The notes below the pieces were generated by a model. It searched no databases. It saw nothing but the letters and a program-made list of their open reading frames with translations, and was not told the origin of the DNA. A program made the translations under genes and the position numbers. From Atopobiaceae bacterium (GTDB lineage: Bacteria > Actinomycetota > Coriobacteriia > Coriobacteriales > Atopobiaceae), in NCBI GenBank assembly GCA_015258485.1, contig JABZIF010000023.1, positions 1 through 13,854 on the forward strand: a stretch of DNA of 13,854 bases. Direction: 5' to 3'. Shown one piece after another: positions 6,932 through 13,270 of this stretch. Each line of letters opens with the position of its first letter. Position 1 is the stretch's first letter.

Positions 6932-7618
6932 CTAAAATGTCGCATTTCTCTTTCGCCAGAGCCGTGAGCCAGCAGCCTCCAACTTCTCAGCTGCATCCTT
7001 CTTTCCAATTTTTTTGAGATAATCTGACGCTGAAAAAATACAGACCAGAAGATAATCAAGTCTCCTTAATTCATAATCTAAATGTAATTGTTTATAAAAA
7101 GCTTTAATATAAGAGTTATCCTGTACCTCAGCAGCAATAATAATAGAAAAGTTCTCGGTTCTTTCAAAAGCTTTAGAAAGTAAAATTTCTGGATTTAATA
7201 GCTCTCGCGTAGAACTATTAGGATAAAGATTTTCTTCTGGATTTAGTCCATTATACTTTTCGTGTCCGTTTAAGCCATTTGGAAAATCAGACTTTTTCAT
7301 ATTACATAACGGACAGGCAGGAACAAGATTTTCTGGTTTTCCTGCATCGACATTATTTACAAAACTTGATTTGGGAACAATATGATCTATATGAAAAAAT
7401 CCTGTTATCTGTTTTGTGACACCACAGTAGGCACAAGTTCCTTGATAAATTTCCATAAATTTATATCTATATTCTTCTTTTTTAAACCACTTATAAAAAT
7501 CACCACATCTTGGATGATCAGAACGTATTTCCTTGACCAATTCATTTTTACCATTTTTCTGACAAACATAATTCAAACGTTCTGGCGGAAGTCGAAAATC
7601 ATCTACTAATTTACTCAT
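6932..7618 (-). CDS. HNH endonuclease, last gene of the methyltransferase-kinase-receiver operon
   Basis: This nuclease of 228 residues is predicted to be DNA-cleaving. The HNH core occupies about 60-110: zinc-type C62-x2-C65 (TCAYCG), catalytic HIDHIVPKS (H76, D78, H79), central Asn97 (ENLVPACP), second C102-x2-C105 followed by N-x-K-K. The N-terminal 60 residues and the C-terminal 110 residues (helical, with FERTENF, YELRRLDYLL, AAEKLEAAG) match no domain I can name and may bind partners or DNA. ATG at 7618 overlaps the receiver gene by 8 bases, with AGGAG 10 bases upstream. Position and overlap make it the likely effector of the operon. PtuB of Septu is also an HNH protein, but its partner is an ABC-type ATPase, not found here. 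The exact target (phage DNA, unmodified DNA, nicking versus cutting) is unknown. Confidence 0.85.
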   Translation of the reverse strand: MSKLVDDFRLPPERLNYVCQKNGKNELVKEIRSDHPRCGDFYKWFKKEEYRYKFMEIYQGTCAYCGVTKQITGFFHIDHIVPKSSFVNNVDAGKPENLVPACPLCNMKKSDFPNGLNGHEKYNGLNPEENLYPNSSTRELLNPEILLSKAFERTENFSIIIAAEVQDNSYIKAFYKQLHLDYELRRLDYLLVCIFSASDYLKKIGKKDAAEKLEAAGSRLWRKRNATF

Positions 7619-8234
7619 TCTTTAAAAGCTCCTGAACTTCCTTAAATATTTTAATTACATCGTTTATGTCTGCAGAGGTTAAGCTAGAATAATCAGAATT
7701 GCCTTCTTCGCATAGTATAGCCTTCTGAAACATAAACTTATCAAATTGCTTCGCATCCTCATTAGTTTTTTTTGAAAGAGCCTTGTATTCCGATACCTCT
7801 ATACACGCATTATAAATCTTGTCACCAAGTTGTTCGTTATAATATTTAATAGGAGTGATGCCTTTTCGAGAATTATACTTTTCGATTATTCCTAAGTCTT
7901 CTCTCAAATGATCTTTTTGCTTAGTAAGTACCAATGTAACTTTAAACGGAAACTCGCTTTTAAGTAAAAAACGAAAATCTTCCCCTGTTGGTAAGTCATC
8001 ACTAACATTACGTTCTTCATATAGCTTTGAGTCAATGATAATAATATTTGCAGATTGGAGTTTCTCTTGATTGAATAACCATGTGAGTGATTTATCAGAG
8101 GGATAAATCAATGACTCAACAGATATGTCGAATTTTCTTTCTTTACTATAAAGAAAAGTAGATAGATCTTCTCGAAGATAATCACTAAGTTTAAGCTCAG
8201 GATGATCATCTACATATAGAATTTTAATTTGCAT
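7611..8234 (-). CDS. stand-alone receiver (REC-like) domain protein
   Basis: The 207-residue protein begins with a receiver domain: KILYVDDHPE with acidic D9/D10, phosphoacceptor D68 at the end of a beta-strand (ANIIIIDSK), T104 (LVLT) and K130 (GITPIKYY). All catalytic positions of a phosphorylatable receiver seem present, although the domain is divergent and has long inserts. The remaining 60 residues are charged and helical; no DNA-binding or enzymatic output domain is visible. The ATG overlaps the kinase gene by 11 bases and has a perfect AGGAGG five bases upstream inside that gene, so expression is coupled and strong. The natural reading is that the C-terminal kinase module next door phosphorylates D68, and that the phosphorylated protein controls the HNH nuclease encoded next, by protein contact rather than transcription. 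Confidence 0.78.
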   Translation of the reverse strand: MQIKILYVDDHPELKLSDYLREDLSTFLYSKERKFDISVESLIYPSDKSLTWLFNQEKLQSANIIIIDSKLYEERNVSDDLPTGEDFRFLLKSEFPFKVTLVLTKQKDHLREDLGIIEKYNSRKGITPIKYYNEQLGDKIYNACIEVSEYKALSKKTNEDAKQFDKFMFQKAILCEEGNSDYSSLTSADINDVIKIFKEVQELLKNE

Positions 8235-10407
8235 CTAGACCTCCTATAATTTCAAAGTCTATATAAAATCCATTTCTAGATAGTATATGAGTCACTGCTC
8301 CGCCGCGACTTTTCAATGTATTATTAAGAATCCACATTCCAAGTCCGTGTCCATCTTCACCCCTTGAAGTTTCATGGACCTCAAGTATTCGCATCGGATT
8401 ATTTAAATATTTTATATCTAATCCCTTTCCATTATCTGAATAAGAAATAATCAAATGTGAATCAGAAATACTTTTTGCCTCAATGCTTAATTCTAGATCT
8501 GTGCGCTTTGAATTTTGTTGTATGGAATTAAGAATAAGATTATCAAATATTACCTGAGTTTCATCTTCTGATAAATTTACTTTCATTCCTTCCGGGATAT
8601 GAAGATTTATATGAGCTATTCTCGAATAATTTTCTTTCCATTGATTAGTAATCTTCTCAAGTGTTTTCTTTAAAAAACAAGTCTCTTTTCTGAAACGCCC
8701 CTTACGAGTTTCACCTAGCATTGCCTCAATCAATTGAGCATATTTACATCCAAGTCGTTCTTCTTGCCTTAACAAACCTGGAATATCCGTCGTAGGATAT
8801 TCTGTTTTTTCTTTCGAGGTAAGCTCATTCCAGTATCCATATTTCACAAGTGCTTTATGAATATATTGAGCAATATCTTGCAAATCACCCTTATCCGCCT
8901 CGAGTTCATGCGCAAGAGAAGTGGCCTTTAATCCAGCAGTGGCAAACACGTTAAGCACCCGTGAAGCATATTGATGTTCCTCTGCCTGTTCAGCCTTCTC
9001 TTTCTCAGTTTTATTAATTTTATTATCCATAGATTTAAAAGCTGTTTGGAGGGCTGAAAATTCGTTTTTAGTCAGTAGTTCATTGTCTTTAGATCTTCTT
9101 TTAAGAATATTTCTTGCAAGATTTTCATTAACATCAGTGGCATTATTTTTATTTCTAGAGTGTGAGATTATTTTTCTAATTATTCCTTGACGATAGCGTT
9201 CAAATTCTTTAAGAACAACATCAATGATCTCAATAAATAAGCTGTACTCAAGATTTTCTTCAATACCCTGCCTATTGGCAAGCTCTTTTATTGATGAATT
9301 CTGAGATCTGCTAATGTGAATCTTACCTGCAATCTGATTTTCTCTGACACGCCAAGCGCCACTTTGATGACTAGGTGAAGCCGGAGACTTACGAGAACGC
9401 TTTCCTAAGCCTAACCAATCTCTTGATCCCTCATATGAAGAAATAGCAAAATCATCTCTATAAAGGATAATACCGCTCTCAAACGGCTCCGGCAATTTTT
9501 GGTGCTTATACTGAAACCTTTCCACTTCATCTTCTGTATTATTTGTCAATCTAAAGTAAAATTGTCCATCAAAACTACCGAGCTTTTTACGAGCATGAGC
9601 TAATTCTCTTTCCCCCAACTCAATACCCGGAAGAAATCTGATTTCATTGCTAATATCAATTGAACTGTTATAGTTACAAATATTCACATCATTAATAAGA
9701 ATTTGAGCGGATTTCTTAAATTCATCAGACCGTATATTCACATTAAGTATCGAAGTCGATGCATCATATTCAAAATCTATTAACTGAGTACAGTTATAAC
9801 CAAGGTTAGGTTGATCGAAATAAGGATAAATGTGTTCAGGTTCTTCGTTATCAAACCTGAGCAGAATTTCCATTCCCTCACTATCATAAAGCTTCGAAAG
9901 ATACTCTTTTAAAGTATTAAAGAAAGTTTTGCCCCACCGCTCATGAAGCATTGAAATCTCAATACGTGTTCCACGTTTTTGAAACTGAGGGTCATCTTGA
10001 ACAATGGATTCATTCCAATCTGTTTCCCAACGCAATCCTTTTGAATTTGATGCTTTGGAAAGTACAACTACCCGTGATCCAAGTTTCGCTAACGCAAAAC
10101 GTCCAACACCTTTCGAGCCAGAGAGAGTTCGTTCATTACCATTTACATCATATGTGATAATCGCATTGCGTTTTTCGCTCTCACCGACATACATCCATTT
10201 GGATTCAATATCATCAATACTCATTCCCTTGCCATTGTCTGAAATCACAATCAAATTATCCAAAAAATTAATTTCTAACCGAGTCGCACCTGCATCATAT
10301 GCATTCTTTATAAGCTCAGCAATAGCTGACTGCTTAGTAGGATAATTTGTCTTACCAAGTAAGGTTGCAATCGTAGCACTATTAATTTTATAGTCGAGTT
10401 TACGCAT
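8224..10407 (-). CDS. dual-GHKL protein: MORC/MutL/Hsp90-like ATPase fused to histidine kinase module
   Basis: The 727-residue cytosolic protein has no membrane segment. N-terminal GHKL ATPase: N-box AIAELIKNAYDAGA (E31, N35), G1 DNGKG (57-61), G2 SGSKGVGRFALAKLG (96-110). The middle (about 200-340) holds a YRDDFAISSY...RDWLGLGKR segment found in bacterial MORC-like/'Hsp90-like ATPase' proteins. A charged coiled-coil-like stretch (about 430-485) leads to an H-box ATSLAHELEADKGDL with H500 followed by Glu. A second GHKL domain follows: VIFDNLILNSIQQN (N627), G1 SDNGKG (658-661), G2 GEDGHGLGMWI (683-692). Both nucleotide sites look intact. Bacterial MORC relatives are known to cluster with restriction-modification genes; the histidine-kinase half points to phosphotransfer to the receiver encoded next. 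ATG at 10407 lies 4 bases after the methyltransferase stop. Biochemical activity is inferred from motifs only. Confidence 0.85.
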   Translation of the reverse strand: MRKLDYKINSATIATLLGKTNYPTKQSAIAELIKNAYDAGATRLEINFLDNLIVISDNGKGMSIDDIESKWMYVGESEKRNAIITYDVNGNERTLSGSKGVGRFALAKLGSRVVVLSKASNSKGLRWETDWNESIVQDDPQFQKRGTRIEISMLHERWGKTFFNTLKEYLSKLYDSEGMEILLRFDNEEPEHIYPYFDQPNLGYNCTQLIDFEYDASTSILNVNIRSDEFKKSAQILINDVNICNYNSSIDISNEIRFLPGIELGERELAHARKKLGSFDGQFYFRLTNNTEDEVERFQYKHQKLPEPFESGIILYRDDFAISSYEGSRDWLGLGKRSRKSPASPSHQSGAWRVRENQIAGKIHISRSQNSSIKELANRQGIEENLEYSLFIEIIDVVLKEFERYRQGIIRKIISHSRNKNNATDVNENLARNILKRRSKDNELLTKNEFSALQTAFKSMDNKINKTEKEKAEQAEEHQYASRVLNVFATAGLKATSLAHELEADKGDLQDIAQYIHKALVKYGYWNELTSKEKTEYPTTDIPGLLRQEERLGCKYAQLIEAMLGETRKGRFRKETCFLKKTLEKITNQWKENYSRIAHINLHIPEGMKVNLSEDETQVIFDNLILNSIQQNSKRTDLELSIEAKSISDSHLIISYSDNGKGLDIKYLNNPMRILEVHETSRGEDGHGLGMWILNNTLKSRGGAVTHILSRNGFYIDFEIIGGLDAN
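8240..8245 (-). promoter_or_regulatory. strong ribosome binding site inside the kinase gene
   Basis: AGGAGG on the - strand, five bases before the receiver ATG (8234), overlaps the Gly-Gly codons near the end of the kinase gene. It confirms the start and the 11-base overlap. Confidence 0.85.
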
Positions 10408-10411
10408 GCTA

Positions 10412-11860
10412 TTAAATCCAATCAGAAAAAGAATAATTTTCTATATCTTTACAGGTAATTCTAAATGATTTTCCGCTTACACTTGTTCCTACTGAACGTG
10501 CATAGTTGGCAAAATCCTCAGACTCCAATAATTTTTTTGCATCACATAGAGGTTGATTTCCAGCTTGCGTTACAACAATTCCAGAATATGGAATAACGTT
10601 AGCTTCGAGTTCATATACACGAACTCGACTTGATATGATTGTAGAGAGCAATAATTTATTCTTATTAGCAAGAGTAAGTCCTTGGCTTCTTCCGTATTCA
10701 AACCATGCTGCACCTCTATCTGCTTTTCTATTAGCAAGTGAAGTAAAAAATTTTCTTAAATGTCTGGCTATCTGTGGGTATACTCTTTCAAACCGATCAA
10801 GTTTAATTCTAGTGATAAACCCTTCTTTATTAATTTCGTATGGAAAAATAATCCATTCTGCTTTCTGTCGCGCCATACCTTTAGGAGAAGCTGCTCTTCT
10901 AATTAAGTTTGTATGACCTTCAATTTCGCAGGAATCTAATAAAAAAGCTTCATTATTCAAAGTAGCAATAGGCATATTTGCATGGAAGTAATCCCCCAAT
11001 CTGTAAGAATTACCTACAGGTTTCTCATACGAAAAAGTCCACTTTTCACCTAAGACATCTTTAAATACTTTGATACCAACTTTATTTGGTACGATTCTAT
11101 ATTCAAATATTTCTTTAGCATTTCTCTGCTTATATACAAAAACGGAAGAGGAAACAAGAGCTTCTCGGAATAGATTTTTATTTGAATAGTCTGCAATAAA
11201 TTCCATTCCGTCGATAAGTAATTCTCTAAGCACTTTACCATATTTATTTTTAAATATACTATTTGGAACCAGCTGGACGAGAACGCCATCATCAGCAAGG
11301 ATTTGCAACGATTTCTCAATAAACGCGTAACAGTAATCAAATTTTCCTTTTTTGCAAGTAACAAAACTATTCTTGAGAATCTCCCTATATTCAAAAGGGA
11401 TATTTTTATATTCGAGATAAGGAGGGTTCCCAATTACGAAATCAAACTTATTTCGTATATCTGCAAATAGAAAATCCTCTTTATACAATCTCCACTCAAC
11501 AGCATCAATCCCATGATACTCAAGTAATCTATTAAGTCTTGATCTGCATTCATCCAGTAACCTTTGATCTAACTCATAGCCAACTATATGTGTACTGAGG
11601 AAACTAGTAAGTTCTTTAGAATTGATGCCTTTAACGCAAGCCTCAGCGATACAATGTTCTACAACTTTAATCAATAAGTTTCCATTTCCAGTTGATGGCT
11701 CCAAAATCATCTTACCTAGTAAGCCATCCGAACTGATAGAATATTGAATCATCTCATAAGCTATTTCTGATGGGGTAAATATTTGAAATTTATCCTTTTT
11801 TTGTAAAATCTGTCTATCTGTCAATACTTTACGGCTTGTTTGCTGATCAAAAATAAGCAT
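10412..11860 (-). CDS. N6-adenine DNA methyltransferase, Eco57I/TaqI-like
   Basis: The 482-residue enzyme is predicted to transfer a methyl group from S-adenosylmethionine to adenine N6 in DNA. QIFTP (26-30) is the usual N-terminal cofactor-pocket motif, EPSTGNGNL (54-62) is motif I, GYELDQ (94-99) the acidic loop, and GNPPY (144-148) the catalytic motif IV. About 290-480 is a target-recognition region with AWFEYGRSQGL and GTSVSGKSFR...KDIENYSF, as in Eco57I/TaqI-type enzymes. ATG at 11860 is chosen because AGGA lies 8 bases upstream; a TTG at 11881 would add seven residues. The protein has no fused nuclease or helicase, so it could be a self-marking enzyme whose cutting partner is the HNH protein at the other end of the operon. 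It is the first gene of the operon; 11861-12098 upstream is noncoding and AT-rich. Confidence 0.88.
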   Translation of the reverse strand: MLIFDQQTSRKVLTDRQILQKKDKFQIFTPSEIAYEMIQYSISSDGLLGKMILEPSTGNGNLLIKVVEHCIAEACVKGINSKELTSFLSTHIVGYELDQRLLDECRSRLNRLLEYHGIDAVEWRLYKEDFLFADIRNKFDFVIGNPPYLEYKNIPFEYREILKNSFVTCKKGKFDYCYAFIEKSLQILADDGVLVQLVPNSIFKNKYGKVLRELLIDGMEFIADYSNKNLFREALVSSSVFVYKQRNAKEIFEYRIVPNKVGIKVFKDVLGEKWTFSYEKPVGNSYRLGDYFHANMPIATLNNEAFLLDSCEIEGHTNLIRRAASPKGMARQKAEWIIFPYEINKEGFITRIKLDRFERVYPQIARHLRKFFTSLANRKADRGAAWFEYGRSQGLTLANKNKLLLSTIISSRVRVYELEANVIPYSGIVVTQAGNQPLCDAKKLLESEDFANYARSVGTSVSGKSFRITCKDIENYSFSDWI

Positions 11861-12098
11861 ATGAAATATCCTGCCTATCAATCCATTCTAAACAATTAAA
11901 AAACTAATATTTCAATTCTTTGAACCATTACAATATCACTTATGTTTTTCATAAATCTCTGGACTATAATAAATTAAGTAGTTGAAAACACCTTCTTTAA
12001 TTTATAAAAATATTTAGTAAATTCTTCAAATTATTAGTTCGGTTACTTACTATTCATTTCCCAAAGCTCTTGAAATTAAAATACTCAGTTCTCATATT

Positions 12099-12524
12099 TT
12101 ATGAGATTTGTTGACTGTCAATTTCTTTAAGTTGTTCTTTTAGTTTTAGTTTCAATTCTTTTGAAACTGGATATTTTTCTATTTTTATAAAGATTGAATC
12201 CGTAGTTTCACCTCTTTCTTTAAGCTTGCTAACAACACCAATAAAAATTGCTTGAAAACCATATTGAGAGATGCCCTTAGATATAAGTGCGACAACTCCA
12301 AGAATTGCTATACCGCCAATCATACCACCAGGGCCGAGACTTGCTAAAGCGGTTGTTAGCGCTGCGGCTCCTACGTATCCTGTGGCTCCCATAGCAACTA
12401 CAAGAATAAGACCTGGAATCCCAAGTGCTGCAACTGAAGAGATAATCTTATCTAAAGGAATTCTCGGTTTAATGCCACTTATTATGTTAAGTTGATTAGG
12501 GGGTTTGTGCCAGTTTTTTATCAT
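12099..12524 (-). CDS. small glycine-rich membrane protein of unknown function
   Basis: The 141-residue protein starts MIKNWHKPPNQ. ATG at 12524 has GAGGA seven bases upstream; a TTG at 12545 would add seven residues without support. Two or three hydrophobic segments (about 25-60 and 66-90) are rich in Gly and Ala, with GPGGMIGGIAILG resembling a glycine zipper, and the positively charged C-terminal 50 residues (KLKERGE...KLKLKEQLKEI) are probably cytosolic. I do not recognise the family. It lies about 240 bases upstream of the methyltransferase gene, on the same strand and in the same AT-rich block, so it may be an accessory or membrane-acting effector of the defence locus, or an unrelated neighbour. 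A short hairpin (TCTCATA/TATGAGA, 12090-12106) overlaps the stop but has little T-tract. Confidence 0.65.
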   Translation of the reverse strand: MIKNWHKPPNQLNIISGIKPRIPLDKIISSVAALGIPGLILVVAMGATGYVGAAALTTALASLGPGGMIGGIAILGVVALISKGISQYGFQAIFIGVVSKLKERGETTDSIFIKIEKYPVSKELKLKLKEQLKEIDSQQIS

Positions 12525-12574
12525 AATAAAGTCCTCTTTCTTCAACAGTTTAAAATATAAAGAATAGATTATCG

Positions 12575-12592
12575 CTAGATTTTAAAGTCTAG
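12575..12592. promoter_or_regulatory. 18-bp palindrome, candidate operator
   Basis: CTAGATTTTAAAGTCTAG pairs with itself at 8 of 9 positions. It lies about 50 bases upstream of the start of the small membrane protein gene, where an operator or promoter would be expected. No convincing -10/-35 pair could be fixed around it. Confidence 0.4.
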
Positions 12593-13039
12593 TGACGTTT
12601 TATATTTCATTTCACTATTAGGCGCAATGGATGATTTATTATTCAATTAAGTTATCAACTACCTCCCTTAATATCATTACAAAATTATTATAATCACAAT
12701 CAATAATTACTTAAATAAATACTACTCTCATAGCTAAATATACAGTTTAGTAATACGTAAAACTTTTTATTTAATATTTCATATTGTTTGACCAACTACT
12801 CCAATTACCCTAGTGATACATTCATCAGTTTATGCTACCGTTTTAAACTTACAGTAAGAGATCTTACATCCTATAAATCATTTTAATCTATCAAAAATAT
12901 CTAATTATTTTCTCCCTTTTAAAAAAAGTACACTTAAAAAATTACAATATTAAAGCCATATAGACCTAATATAAAAACTATCGTTAATCAAAAAAATAAA
13001 ACATCCACCACCAGTATTACCTCAAATAAATTTAACTCG
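12593..13039. other. AT-rich noncoding stretch
   Basis: About 450 bases with frequent stops in all frames and no ORF, RNA gene or repeat that I can support. It lies between the small membrane protein gene and the stem-loop cluster at 13040-13246, and may hold the promoter of that gene or the decayed remains of transferred DNA. Confidence 0.5.
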
Positions 13040-13098
13040 AATATAAATAATACATTTATATAGCAAATTATTTGCCGTACAAATGTATTATTTATATT
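13040..13098. repeat. 59-nt near-perfect palindrome
   Basis: AATATAAATAATACATTT (13040-13057) is the exact reverse complement of 13081-13098. The inner 23 nt continue the symmetry around the centre at 13069: GCAAA (13063-13067) pairs with TTTGC (13071-13075), with two mismatches and one T-G pair between the arms and the core, and a TTA loop. In all about 26 of 28 opposed positions can pair. It lies at the right end of the AT-rich block and is followed within 6 bases by another hairpin. Confidence 0.85.
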
Positions 13099-13103
13099 GA
13101 AGC

Positions 13104-13154
13104 AAAAGCACCCCCCCCGCTATCCCCCTTGTGGGATAACCGAGATGCTTTTTT
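13104..13154 (+). terminator. terminator-like stem-loop with C8 run
   Basis: AAAAGCA (13104-13110) pairs with TGCTTTT (13146-13152) and TATCCC (13121-13126) with GGGATA (13133-13138). Between them is an internal loop with eight consecutive C (13111-13118) facing ACCGAGA. The + strand ends in a run of six T, so + orientation fits best, yet no + strand gene lies upstream; it may end a transcript of the palindrome region. Confidence 0.6.
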
Positions 13155-13192
13155 ATTGGTGTACATAGGCGTAAATCAAAATCATACTAAGC

Positions 13193-13246
13193 AAAAAACG
13201 AGACCGTGTCCTTCCAATTAGCTGGATGGGCGTATCTCGTTTTTTT
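13193..13246. terminator. bidirectional intrinsic terminator after the XRE-type gene
   Basis: AAAAAACGAGA (13193-13203) pairs perfectly with TCTCGTTTTTT (13235-13245). An inner stem (CCTTCCA with TGGATGGG, one mismatch and a wobble) extends the hairpin. There is a T-tract on both strands. It lies 25 bases past the stop of the - strand gene at 13271 and is its likely terminator. Confidence 0.85.
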
Positions 13247-13270
13247 ATCAGTCTATGGAATCGTTAGTGC

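Noticed and set aside
6932..8234. Calling the HNH and neighbours a Septu system
   Set aside because: Septu needs an ABC/SMC-like ATPase (PtuA) next to the HNH protein. Here the neighbours are a receiver protein and a GHKL protein, with no Walker A/ABC signature seen.
7611..10407. Calling the kinase and receiver a Detocs system
   Set aside because: The N-terminal half is MORC/Hsp90-like instead of the sensor I associate with Detocs, only one receiver gene is present, and it has no effector domain; a methyltransferase and an HNH gene are in the operon.
11050..11433. Second - strand frame inside the methyltransferase gene
   Set aside because: It overlaps the catalytic region of the methyltransferase in another frame and has no recognisable domain or start signal.
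12593..13100. CRISPR array or small gene in the AT-rich gap
   Set aside because: No regularly spaced repeats are present, and all frames are broken by frequent stops with no start/ribosome-binding pair.
6718..13190. Integrative element with tRNA att site or integrase
   Set aside because: No tRNA gene, tyrosine or serine recombinase, transposase or matching direct repeats at the two composition edges could be found by eye.
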